From: Chrysomallon squamiferum
Taxonomy: Eukaryota > Mollusca > Gastropoda > Neomphalida > Peltospiridae
Assembly (NCBI GenBank): GCA_012295275.1
Contig: CM022674.1
Location: forward strand, 13,577,364 to 13,637,363
Reading direction: 5' to 3'
Length of the DNA: 60,000 nt
The notes beneath the pieces are model-generated. The model was not told the DNA's origin. It did no database searches and saw nothing but the letters and a program-made list of their open reading frames with translations. Of this stretch, positions 48,416 to 59,705 are shown in pieces. Made by a program: the position numbers and the translations under genes. Each line of letters starts with the position of its first letter. Position 1 is the first letter of the stretch.

Positions 48416-49764
48416 ATTTATATTTTATATTTTTTAAATAAATATTTGTGTGAAAAAAAACAAAGAAGAAAAAAGATCGGTAATTTCGGTACGAGGATTT
48501 GCCTCAATGTAGTACGACTAGGAATGGTATCCATGTTTGCAGTTAAAGATCTCTGAGGTTTGTTAACTGAATTTGAGAAATCCAGAGTTTCAGAACAAGA
48601 TGCAGACGATATCTAAGTCTGCAATTAAAATGTAGACCTAATGTTTATTACGAGTAGCAGCATTAAGTATTGGTTTTCAAATTATTAAACAAGAACATAA
48701 GAAAGAAATTAAAAAAAAGAAAAAGAAACGATAATATTTTCGATAATTAATTACTCAATGTGTTCTTGATATCAAATGTTTTGATAAAGAAAGAAAAATA
48801 AAGTTTGTATTTAAAGAAATAAAAACAAAATAAAATTTTTTAAAATTAAATTGTATCCAAACATTAGTGTAAGATTTTCTTTTGGCTATGCATATTTCGA
48901 GAAAGGACAAAAAAAACAGAACAACAAAACAGAACAACAACAACAATAAGAAAAAGAATAAAGGGAATAATAATGAGAACAAGAACAAGGAGAACAAGAA
49001 CAAGATGAAGAGGGGGAAAAAGAAGAATAAGAATTAAAGGAAGAAAGAACAAAACGAAAACGTAAAAGAAGGAGAAAAACAAGATGTTAACTTGGACAGG
49101 AAAAACAACAAGAAGAAAACGAAGAATAACATGAATAACAAAAGAACATGAACAAGAACAAGAAGAGTGAACACGAAGAACGTGCATGTTCAGAATTAAA
49201 CAAACTTTTAATTTTTATTGTTAGTTTTCTTTTACCAGTAAATGCTATCAGAAAAACAAAATACATTTTTATATATATATATATATATTACAATTAAAAT
49301 TTAGATGTGTCACATCAGGCCAAATTCCCATTCCAACCACTTGTTATTCAGTGACCGGGTAATGTATGAAGATACTTTTAAAAGAAACCTTTGCAACAAG
49401 CATGGCCCGTGAAGCGATGTTACCTCTATCATCATTGTACACATTTTTACAAATATTTCCACCCAGTAACCTGCCATATTTCAACGCACAGAGAGATCGC
49501 GTAAATCAAGAATTATTACTTTTATTTTTTTACCATTAACATTCGCCAGGATTTTCTGTGTTTTACAACAAGAACCAGCACGGTTGTTGTAAATCTATCA
49601 CTTAGACAAGTTTCGTTACACCAAAGTGAACGGATTCCCAACTGCAGGGATCAGCTTCTGACCACGGCTATAGCGAACAAATAAAAAAAAAAATTAAAAA
49701 AAAAAAGAATTACACCTACACGTGTATTTCGCGTGTAAAACCCGCTCAAGCCGAGATTTGAGAA
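48416..49764. other. Unique and A-rich spacer
   Basis: A-rich AACAAGAAC-type words at 48900-49180, and (TA)n at 49269-49288. The segment 49300-49680 is unique. No gene. Confidence 0.45.
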
Positions 49765-50154
49765 ATGATGTTTACGGCTGCGGTCGTGTTTGCTGAAATA
49801 CCTGCTCCCTTTGATCTAACTTCAAACTGTGGCGTGAGACCCTCAGTAACGTTTGGACCAACTATAGTCTGTGCGAAGCGTTTCAAAGCGCAGCCTCGTA
49901 ATGAATCGATCTTCGCCAGCGCCCTCTCGCGACTGCGAAAGGAGAGACGCGAAAGACGGAGGGAGAAAAAAAAAATCATTATTCTTGAGCTGAAAACTCG
50001 CCCAGCACCAAGCATACGCGCACTGAAATTAAATGCTGGCACAAGTAACTCAGTCTTTTACACAGGATATTCCGAGTTGCCAGGTAGGATCTTATCGTTT
50101 TCTAAAATTCATATTTGTTTTTATTTTATTACATTCAGTTTTATTTTAGTTTAG
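49765..50154 (+). other. Exon-like open frame of 129 codons, unproven
   Basis: An ATG-initiated frame (ATGATG at 49768 region) through a CpG-richer segment. Residues 1-70 have ordinary composition. A run of Arg/Glu/Lys follows, then mixed residues up to TTGCCAG|GTAGGA near 50083, a plausible splice donor. After that point the frame enters AT-rich low-complexity DNA. The minus strand is also open (49746-50042), so the openness may just reflect composition. No family is recognised. Confidence 0.18.
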
Positions 50155-50631
50155 TTTATTTCTTTCTTTTTTTTTTTCTTTATTTCTTTCAATAATTTCA
50201 TTAATTTATTTATTTAATGTTGATTTACTTATTCATTACTTTATCGTTTTAATTAATTAATTTTGTTTTTGTATTTATTGACATATTGGTTTGTCTATAT
50301 TCTTCTGTTTATTTTATGGCGTTTTTTCTTAATTACTTATTTACTTTTCTCTCTGTTTTTTTTTTTTTTAATTTATTTACTTAGTCATTTCTCAATCGCC
50401 TTTTTGTTAGCACACAATACTTTTCTGATTATTTATTTAGCGATCTGTTTAAACTATTGAAACATTAGCTAGTTATTTTATTTTATTTAGTTATTAATTT
50501 TATTATGTATATACGTATTTATATATCAGTTATTTATTTCCATGCGATTTTATTTATTGGTAGATATTTATTTCGTAAGTTTCGTAAAAATGTTCTGATA
50601 AAGACTGATACCAACATCATAGATTGAAACT

Positions 50632-50667
<36 letters not shown>

Positions 50668-50681
50668 GGTTGATGTTGTTG

Positions 50682-50715
<34 letters not shown>

Positions 50716-50725
50716 GCACATAATA
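50155..50725. other. T-rich low-complexity DNA
   Basis: Degenerate TTTA tetranucleotides to about 50560, poly(T) at about 50633-50662, (GTT) and (ATT)n at 50680-50715. Confidence 0.7.
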
Positions 50726-51205
50726 TCTTACAACATTACATTATATTTAAAATTAATGCATATTGTTGCGTTTACACTGAAATCCTATTACGTTCACGAT
50801 TGAGCAGAAAAGATAAGATTAATTTGTTTGTACATCTTTGATAATTCATCCAGAATAAAGTTGTCGCTTATTTAGCTTAATACTTGCTAACCGTTTGGTG
50901 TTCACTGATGTATGTTTATATCTATGTTTAGTGTCTGTATTATAAATAAATACATTAACAACAATAAATACCAGCTGTATTCTGAAAAGTGTAATATTAA
51001 TAATACATCTTCTAAGTCGATAATCATTCTATTTCTCTCTCCTTTTCTCTTTACATCCTTCGATGTATATATCTTTTTCTCACACACACTCTCTCTCTAT
51101 CTATCATTTCTGTCTTTCATTTTGTCGTTCTCTCATTCTTTAGATCTTTAACTTTTTCTTTCATTCGTTCTTGCTCTGTTCGCATTTTCTCTTTATTCGT
51201 GCCTG
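50726..51205. other. Unique AT-rich spacer
   Basis: No gene; pyrimidine-rich after 51030. Confidence 0.4.
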
Positions 51206-51213
51206 TATGACTA

Positions 51214-51362
<149 letters not shown>

Positions 51363-51830
51363 TCTTTCTCTTTCTCTGTTAGTCTTCCAGCCTTCTATCC
51401 TTTTTCATCGCTCCATAAAAATCACAATCATCAGCTATAAAATCTTTCTACAGATCTTGTTGTGAATTTTCTTTTTCTAAATTTCTTCAAGGATTCAAGG
51501 GTTTTCATGTTTATCTTAGAATCAGCTCGCAGTGAGATAGTCACAGCTGTTAGTAACTTCAGAGCTTTTGTCTTATCACAGAAATATAAAATTTTCTGTA
51601 CTGATTTATCGTTCTTATTGAGCTAAATATTCAAATTTAACTTCTGTTAATATCGGGTATTTATTAAATCGGGTAGACCGGAATCGACGTGTTATCTAAG
51701 AATACAAGAAGTATTAAAATAACATACGTATGTAAATCTACTACCAACATTATGAATTTGTTGTCATAACTTACACGCTTCAAATTCCTTCTTAGAACGA
51801 CCAGGTATTGTTTAAACAAACAAACACAAC
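51363..51830. other. Unique sequence
   Basis: No gene or repeat. Confidence 0.4.
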
Positions 51831-51918
51831 AGACAAGCAAACAAACAAACAAAACAGACAAGCAAACAAACAAACAAACAAACAAACCAAAAAAAAAAAA
51901 CGAGAAAAAAAAAACATA
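51818..51918 (+). repeat. (CAAA)n and AGACAAGC repeats with poly(A)
   Basis: AACAAACA units with two ACAGACAAGCAAACAAAC words, then A runs. Confidence 0.9.
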
Positions 51919-51957
51919 TGATGTTATGTATTACTGACAACATGGACCAGAACATGT

Positions 51958-52180
51958 ATAGATTTATTAAAAACCTTATACGTTTAAAACCATATCCAGC
52001 AATCTGTTCATTAAAATAATACGACTATTCTATGGAGCAATATTAATGCCCCGGTTGTCAGACTTTATTAAAAGAACATACAGGTTTAAACCAGATCGAC
52101 CAACGTTATGGATTTATTAAAATAATCTGCCATCTTCAATCAGGTATGCGACAACGCGGGCTTTAATAAAATTAACAACA
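51958..52180 (+). repeat. Diverged repeat of about 100-bp period
   Basis: TTTATTAAAA-type anchors at 51962, 52063 and 52161 (TTTAATAAAA), with GTTTAAA, CCA and CAA words after the first two in the same order. It is non-coding and old. Confidence 0.6.
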
Positions 52181-52660
52181 TAATAATACACGGTTATCTG
52201 TGTGCACCTAAGCAATTTATTTAATATATTGCACCTGTGACCTCTAACAGTGGGACTTTTATTTCAAATTCTTTTATTATTATTTTTTTTTTTTTATTGA
52301 TTAATATAGTCCTGAATTCAGTTCGTTCCATACGTTTATGTTTCCATACAACGGCTGAGACAAACAAAGTAAAATAGTAAATTATTTTATCTTAGCAACG
52401 ATTCAAGAGTTTACGGATGAAGGGAAAACAGAATGAGTGAACGTACGTGTAGGTAGGATTACTCGAGAACTGATGCCTTGCACAAGTAGGTTTGAGAGAA
52501 TGAAGTTGTTTAGTTGTTGATAACCGTTTTTTTTCACGTCCGATACAATAACCGCGCTTTGTGCTGAGCGAAGACGTAACGGAGTGTTTTTGTTTCGTGT
52601 TTCTATTTGTTTATTTTCCTTTTCGTTTATTTTGTTTATTTTTATTTTTTTATTTTTTTT
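52181..52660. other. Unique sequence
   Basis: T-rich near 52275-52300; otherwise unique. No gene. Confidence 0.4.
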
Positions 52661-52797
52661 TTTTATTTTTTTTTTCTTCTTCTTCTTATTATTATTATTT
52701 GTGAGATCACTGATTAGTTTGTTTATTTAATTATTTTATTTATTTATTTTTAATTTATTTAAAGTGTGTATTTTATTTATCTGTCTATTTATCGATA

Positions 52798-52850
<53 letters not shown>

Positions 52851-52950
52851 CAGTCTGTTTGTATATTTAATTACTTACTAACTTACTTAACTACTTACTT
52901 ACTTACTTACTTTACTTACCTAGTTAATTATTTACTTACTTATTTACATA
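52661..52950 (+). repeat. T-rich, (TTC), (CA)n, (TA)n, (CTTA)n series
   Basis: (CA)n of about 20 units at 52799-52838 followed by (TA)n, then degenerate ACTT units. Confidence 0.93.
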
Positions 52951-53043
52951 CAATTAACTGTTTGTTTTCCTTCTAGTTTGGGTTTACTGCTGTATTGATA
53001 AATTTTACCAACTACGTTTTTTTATGTATCAGGGCTTACGTGA

Positions 53044-53046
<3 letters not shown>

Positions 53047-53104
<58 letters not shown>

Positions 53105-53133
53105 CGCACACACACACACACACACACACAAAC
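53047..53133 (+). repeat. (CA)n array
   Basis: About 40 CA units with AA and CG interruptions. Confidence 0.97.
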
Positions 53134-53705
53134 AAAATTTACTGAGTCTAATAAAATGACACCCACATTACAATTTATATTCGTTAAACTTACTGGGTTT
53201 TTTTTTTTCATGACAACGTTAACTCTGCGAAGACTTCAGACTTTTATTAAACGTCTGTGACTGAAAAACAAATCAGCTTTGAATTGAAGGGATGTTTGTC
53301 TGTTCCTTTCGATTCAGAGCATCACAAACGTAGACCATTCTACCTACATCTATCTACAAGTAATCTACTTCTCTACGAAATTGTCCCTCGTCACGACACA
53401 TCGCTTTAACATAACGAAAACATTAGCGATTTATTTTGGATAACGTAAAACGCCTGGTTATAATTTTTTTTACATTACAAAACTCATAAAACACAGGTTT
53501 TGTTATCTTCGTTTAGCTATTTAGCCTCACAACTCGGTCAAATAAAGATGGAAATCATTGACATGTTTGCTTTTACAAGAAAAAAAAAAAAAAAAAAAAA
53601 TGAAAATGTTGTCTTGTTGCGTGATTTATACAGCGAAATGCTGAGTAGGCAGAGATCCTAGCGAATTGTTCGGTATCGGCGGCACAACTTAGATTAACGT
53701 ATGCT
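53134..53705. other. Unique sequence with poly(A)
   Basis: Poly(A) at 53580-53600. No gene. Confidence 0.4.
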
Positions 53706-53707
53706 TG

Positions 53708-53776
53708 ATTATTATTACTACTACTATAATCACTACTACTAGTATTACTATTATTATTATAATAAATTATCCTCAC

Positions 53777-53827
<51 letters not shown>

Positions 53828-53830
53828 CTT
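53708..53830 (+). repeat. Degenerate ACT and clean (ATT)n
   Basis: Imperfect TAC/ATT to 53772, then about 18 ATT units. Confidence 0.95.
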
Positions 53831-54257
53831 ATTAGATAAACTGAAACAAAATTAATACATACCTTCATACGTACAAACACAAAAACACACACACACACAC
53901 ACACACAAAATAAAAATACAAAACTCTAGGGTTACGTAAAATTTTTTTTATTATCACGTCATTTCTTTCACTTCTTCTTCCGTCATTTTTGTTTGTATCC
54001 ATGGAAACCTGACACGAAGCGGTCTAAGTCGCCATAACCCAAGAAGAGAAATAAATACAAGTGACATTTCTTTATTACTTACAAAATCCGTGGCTTTGCA
54101 GTGTTTCATTTCGCAGAATCATCATGAATCATTACACAGCGCAGACATAAGAAGAAGAAGAAAAAAAAAAAAAAAAAAAAAAAAAGCTTCAGGCTCTTCA
54201 AGACGAGAAATCAAAATTGGGCCATGCATTTCCGTTATGATTACTGGTTATCATCAA
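53831..54257. other. Unique sequence with poly(A)
   Basis: (CA)n at 53886-53906, and an A-rich run at about 54152-54185 just before a SINE. No gene. Confidence 0.45.
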
Positions 54258-54555
54258 TCAGTGACTGTGATTAGTACACTCGCCTCAGCGCTTGTCTGTT
54301 CCTGGATCGATTCCTAACGAAGGTCCGTTCGTTTGTTCGTCTGTTTCCATTCCAGTAACTGTCGTGTGATCGGTTTATCAAAGTCTGTGGGATGTGCTGT
54401 GTTGTGTATTTGAATAGGTGTGTGTGTGTAAAATGTTTAAAAGATTCCTTGCTGTTGAATGATATGCGGGTTTCTTTTCTCGTGTTCCTTATTTTAAATT
54501 GGTTAAACATCAAAACTAAATACATACCATTTAATGATCGTATTTTATACATATA
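54258..54555 (+). mobile_element. tRNA-derived SINE with mollusc-type core, full length
   Basis: An A-box-like segment TGACTGTGATTAG continues into TACACTCGCCTCAGCGC, and a good B box GGATCGATTCC lies at 54305-54315. The body has TTTATCAAAGTCTGTGGGAT, GTAAAATGTTTAAAAGATTC, CTTGCTGTTG, GCGGGTTTCTTTTCTC and TGTTCC in the order known from the widespread mollusc SINE family. It is related to the copy at 33370-33634. The 3' end runs into a (TAGA)n microsatellite. It has no coding capacity and is well mutated. Confidence 0.8.
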
Positions 54556-54564
54556 TAGATAGAT

Positions 54565-54637
<73 letters not shown>
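54556..54637 (+). repeat. (TAGA)n microsatellite at SINE tail
   Basis: About 20 TAGA units with one AAGA variant. It abuts the SINE, so it probably grew from the tail. Confidence 0.97.
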
Positions 54638-54654
54638 CTAATTTTATATTCATT

Positions 54655-55105
54655 TCTTTATATTCTTAAATGAGTTTCACATTTTAATATTTCAATAAAT
54701 GAAATCTTCAGTAGTTTTGTTTATTAATTCATTTTGTTTTCTTTATAGCCTTAAATGAGCCTCATATTTTAATCCTTTTGCGATTTTTGTTATATACTGA
54801 CGTTTATTTTATAATTTATTTATTTATTTATTTATTTATTTATTGTTATTAAGGTTAATTCCCAAATATCTCGAATTGTAATATAGCACTGAGGTCTGCG
54901 TATTAATTTATTTATTCTCCTTAAATGGCCCTTACATGTTAATACTCTTTTGCTTTTTATTTCTTTATTCTCCTTAAAAAATTTTTATACACTATTATTA
55001 TATATATTTTTACATTCTCCTTAAAAGTGCCTCATATTTTAATAAACTATTTCAATTTTTATTTTTCACGTTCTCCTTAAAAGTGCCTCTGCGATTAAAC
55101 TTTGC
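54655..55105 (+). repeat. Degenerate repeat, CTCCTTAAA(A/T)GNGCCTCATATTTTAATA
   Basis: The core CCTTAAA followed by GCCTC and ATTTTAAT recurs near 54664, 54753, 54920, 54972, 55020 and 55075, about 50 bp or multiples apart. (ATTT)n fills the gap at 54820-54845. No ORF. Confidence 0.75.
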
Positions 55106-55330
55106 GGACTTAAAAACGTAGCCATTCAACGAAAACGTAAACCAGTTAAACACGTATTACGTTCGATTTGTATGTTTGCTGTGAAATAACAAATGTATTA
55201 AACTAGCCAAAAAATAAAACAAAACAATCAAACACGAAATAAACTAAGTCAAAGACGAGTGAAATGAAAGAATGTCGCATCTTGTGAGATATTTCCGAAT
55301 TCAAAAATTAAATAAGTAAATAAAAATATT
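55106..55330. other. Unique sequence
   Basis: Nothing recognisable. Confidence 0.4.
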
Positions 55331-55354
55331 ACTTTTCGGGTATAGGTAAATACT

Positions 55355-55620
55355 GACATAGGTACGTACATTTATGCATAGATACGTAAAATACACACAT
55401 ACAGACAGACTGCCAAATATTTAGACAGAAAGACGGATGGTTGGATAGATGCATAGACAGAGACACATACAGACAGAGACACATACAGACAGATAAACAG
55501 ACAGATAGGTATATGAAAATAAACAAGTAAGGTAGATTGATTGGTTGATAAGTAGGTAGATAGGTAGGTAGCAGGCAAGCATGAACGTAGATAAACAGAC
55601 AAACAGACAGACATATTGAC
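55355..55620 (+). repeat. Degenerate (CAGA)n / (GATA)n
   Basis: Imperfect GACA, GATA and GGTA words with one duplicated AGACAGAGACACATAC word. Confidence 0.85.
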
Positions 55621-56085
55621 TAGCCAGTCAAACAGAAATAGTTAAATGAAGAGCAAAAGAAGGAAAACAGAGAAATAAACAACTAAAGAAAAACAAAGGA
55701 GATAAACCAGCATGGACACATATTTTATATTTGTGCTGGAAATAGAAATGAAGGAAAGAATAAAAACAAAGAAATAAAGAAGAAAAGATAAAACTCATTT
55801 CCAGTAAGAAAGAAATAAAAAAAATAATAATAGTAATAATAATAAACCCGTTGCACTCAGGAAGGAAAAAAGAATGTAAGAAAGAACAAGGAAACAAAAG
55901 AAAAATAAGAAAGAAACAGAGAAAGAAAAAAAAAAAGAGAGAGAATAGAATAGATAAAAATAAAACATTTCTACGCTAAGTTAAAAAAAAAAAAGAAAAA
56001 AAGAAAAAAACGAAGGCAAGAAAGAAGAGATGAGAAACATAAAACACATTCCACTCTGCCGGATGGACCTAAAATGGATGTTAGT
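55621..56085. other. A/G-rich low-complexity spacer
   Basis: AGAAA-type words, short AAT runs and poly(A)-like stretches. Frames are compositional. Confidence 0.6.
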
Positions 56086-56089
56086 TTCA

Positions 56090-56440
56090 CGTAATTTTCT
56101 CTATTGAGCGAAAGACGGAAGCAAATTGGTCTTACTTTCTAGCTGTTGTTTGGTTTCTAGGCAGCTTAATTTCGAAATGTCAGCGAAATCTTATAAATTT
56201 TATTTCGTTTGTTGCCGGACTTCTGCTCGCTGCTTTATCAAATATTATCGGGACTCGGCGAAAGGACGCGGCACTAAAGAAAAAACGTCGCTAAACTCAG
56301 AGCTGGTTTTGTTGCGAGTTGTCGCGACATTTGCGGCTCTTCGTCGGTGTTTTGTCTGACCCGAGCGTTCTGATTCGTTCGTTCGGGGTGACGTCATACG
56401 TATCAGATGTCGTACGTCGTGTAGAAAAATAATACGTTTA
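56090..56440. promoter_or_regulatory. CpG-rich island with perfect CRE
   Basis: CpG-dense unique DNA (many CGAAA, TCGC and GCGG words) ending in GTGACGTCAT at 56388-56397. A 77-codon plus frame at 56126-56359 is unrecognised. A promoter, enhancer or first exon is possible; no core promoter motif stands out. Confidence 0.35.
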
Positions 56441-56476
56441 GTCTGATTAGATTAAATTATAAATAAATAACGATGG

Positions 56477-56515
<39 letters not shown>

Positions 56516-56666
56516 GAAGATGAAAATGCCGATTTTTTGTTATTTGCTTATTCAGAAAAATTAAGATTCTGTTTATCTAAATATATGAGTATATATATAT
56601 ATATATATATATGTACACACACATTTATGAATATATATACTACCTCATATCACACTCTTTCTATCA

Positions 56667-56730
<64 letters not shown>

Positions 56731-56735
56731 GATAT
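56477..56735 (+). repeat. (AAT)n, (TA)n, (TG)n series
   Basis: (AAT)n at 56478-56511, (TA)n at 56590-56612, (GT)n of about 24 units at 56671-56720 followed by (TA)n. Confidence 0.95.
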
Positions 56736-57304
56736 ATTCACACACACATATCATTTTATGAATATATCGTCTATCTGATATTTCATTCTCTTTTTCTCTC
56801 TCATTATCTATCTAATTAGATTTTGTACTACATAACACTTTAATACTTGCATTACTTAAATGTAATTTTCACTTATGGAACAAAAGCTTTCTTTTCTTCG
56901 TGTTTTCAAAAAAAAAAAGTTAATAACATGAATGGCTTTAATGTGTTTTTAAATTACTATTGATGTGCCCTATAAGACAATGATTGTGTTAAAACTAAGC
57001 TGCATATATATTAATGTGGTATTAACAGAATGCGAGACTTTCCATACTATATTTTTCTTTATTTTTTATTACAATTTTTTTTTTTTTCAAATTATTTTAT
57101 CTACCCATTCCCTTACCTTAAAGGATAGAATTACCTTGTTTATACTTTCTGTAACCATGGATACGGGTGGATCTAGTTCCTGTAAGCTCTCATAACGTTA
57201 AATAAACAGTATTAATGCACTCATGAAATCCGAGAAAAGCCTGCAGTATACTTCGCTTTCCAAAGTAATCGGATTTTGTCGGCCGGTCACATATTAACGT
57301 AGGT
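56736..57304. other. Unique AT-rich sequence
   Basis: No gene; T runs near 57075. Confidence 0.4.
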
Positions 57305-57361
57305 TAAATGCAGGTGAGTTCTTTTATTTGATTAAATGCAGGTGAAATCATTTATTTGATT
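57303..57361 (+). repeat. 29-bp duplication with GCAGGTGA
   Basis: TTAAATGCAGGTGA, then TC, TTTATTTGAT occurs twice in tandem with small differences. The first copy contains CAG|GTGAGT, a strong splice-donor match, and the second GCAGGTGAAA. Confidence 0.85.
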
Positions 57362-57615
57362 AATTATTTGTTAGTTTGGAAGTTCGACCGATAAACAGTG
57401 GGAGAGACAAACTTAAATACTGACAGACAGACAAGTAACAGATACATACTTACATGTTTACGTAAACATATACATATACATACATACACCATACGTAACT
57501 AAACAAATACATTAAGCATATACGTATGTTCATATGTTTACTTAAATATATACACATGTACATACAGAGACACAACATATATATATATATATGTTCACTT
57601 GAGTTCTTATGGTTA
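57362..57615. other. Spacer with CATA words
   Basis: Degenerate ACATA tetranucleotides from 57435 to 57595. No gene. Confidence 0.5.
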
Positions 57616-57617
57616 CT

Positions 57618-58089
<472 letters not shown>

Positions 58090-58250
58090 GTGACGGCCGA
58101 ATGTGTCACTCGACAAACATCGTGAACTGTCGGTTCGATTGCCGCGTGAACCCGCTGACGTCTGTGCAAGTATTGCTAATATCGCAGTCTGACCCGACCA
58201 ATAACGGTAACTTACATCTTATCTACAGACGTGTCGCGTGATCATCTCCC
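58090..58250 (+). mobile_element. tRNA-derived SINE-like element
   Basis: GGTGACGGCCGAATGT from 58089 resembles an A box with its flank, and GGTTCGATTGC at 58132-58142 is a near-perfect B box 39 bp downstream. Downstream GAACCCGCTGACGTCTGTGC and following bases do not match the other SINEs here, so this is a different family. Its 3' limit is a guess. No cloverleaf with a matching acceptor stem was found. Confidence 0.55.
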
Positions 58251-58455
58251 CTGATTAAAATACTCGATTTCGCTGTCTGATTGCGAAATGATTGCGAAAT
58301 ATTCATAAGTCAGCCAGACGGCTTGATTGAAATACGAGATACCGAACCCGTATTAAAGTATTTTATTTAATCAGGTTTTTTTTTTTAAAAAAACCATGTA
58401 TTTTACCTTATCCGTCGTTTGTTACTGAGTTTGTTTTGTGCCGCTTATTTAAGAT
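58251..58455. other. Unique sequence
   Basis: A TGATTGCGAAA duplication near 58279 and 58290. No gene. Confidence 0.4.
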
Positions 58456-58459
58456 GGTT

Positions 58460-58640
58460 ATATGTATATATATATTTATATATAGACATACCAGACACAC
58501 AAACTGATACATATACATATACACTCACTCACAAACACACACTCACACACACGCACTCATATTTACATATACATACATACATATATACATACATACATAC
58601 ATACATAGTACATACTTACATACATACTAGTACACTAACA
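58460..58640 (+). repeat. (TA), CA and (CATA)n tract
   Basis: Degenerate CATA and CACA words with clean CATA runs near 58570-58608. Confidence 0.9.
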
Positions 58641-58697
58641 CTATGGAGCCAAAACAAACATTTAAAGGGATTGTAGTAGAACGATAGAAAGAGAATC

Positions 58698-58801
<104 letters not shown>

Positions 58802-58936
58802 GGTAGTACTGTTGCTGTCTCATTCAGTTTTATTATTTTCTCTAAAACAGTTTCTGTGTTTTACTGGGGTTTTTTTTATTTGTCTGTGTATTCATTTCAC
58901 TATCACCGTCTCCATCACCAACTCACATGCGTTCCA

Positions 58937-59221
58937 TTAACATCTTAACCCCGACGAATTTAAACAAACACTTTCGGGGTCGCACAACTTTTTTGTGCGC
59001 GGTATATACAACAAATAAAATATTAGCGTTATTAACCTCGACAAATGAAGTTTAATCCGCTCCAGTGAAGTTTTTGTCATATCCATCTCGTCGTTACTAT
59101 TCACTGCAACCTCTGCAGTTTTTATTAACCTTTGTCTGAGATAACACTGGTCTCTGGTAAGCAAAACTTCGCAACAAAGCGGAGACAAGCACTTATTAGG
59201 ACGAAGGAGATCAGGACACAT
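58937..59221 (-). other. Non-repeat open frame of 94 codons, unproven
   Basis: An ATG-initiated frame of ordinary composition with a central acidic/basic part and a hydrophobic stretch near residues 60-75. It contains seven Cys and no known motif. AGGTTAATA occurs twice in it. Sense, splice borders and homology are all lacking, so a coding role is doubtful. Confidence 0.15.
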
Positions 59222-59315
59222 TTGGTCGATAAGAAAACAATGAAACAGCTGTGTTAAGAAGCGTGGAGAATAATCAGTTTGCTGTGTTCGTTTCCGCGTT
59301 CTTAAATATTGACAC

Positions 59316-59482
59316 AGAAAAAAAAAAAAAAAAAGAAGAAGAAGAAGAAGCTGGAGATAAAGAGATAAATTGAGAGTAGAGATGGTGTAGATAGAGGTGT
59401 GTATATAAGGAGAAAGAATTTGTGTGTGCGTGGGAGTGTTTGTGTGTGTGTGTGAGTGTTTGTGTATAATGTGTGTATTTTT

Positions 59483-59515
<33 letters not shown>
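59316..59515 (+). repeat. Poly(A), (GAA)n, (TG)n, (TA)n series
   Basis: A-run and AGA units at 59319-59350, degenerate GT at 59420-59470, and (TA)n at 59489-59516. Confidence 0.92.
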
Positions 59516-59519
<4 letters not shown>

Positions 59520-59602
59520 ACATTTTATATCCTTCTACTCTTTTTTATGTATGAACAAACATACTAACACAGAAAAATATTTCCATGTAATATACAGCGA
59601 CA

Positions 59603-59638
59603 TGTGCATGTATGTATGTATGTATGTATGTATGTATG
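59603..59638 (+). repeat. (TGTA)n
   Basis: About eight TGTA units. Confidence 0.95.
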
Positions 59639-59705
59639 AACTCGATACAGTTCAGAAAGAAAGTCAGAAGGAGGAAAGAGACAACGATATGAGACGCAGT
59701 GACTG

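Noticed and set aside
54258-54330. Functional tRNA gene
   Set aside because: The tRNA-like head is followed by a SINE core, and stems are not maintained.
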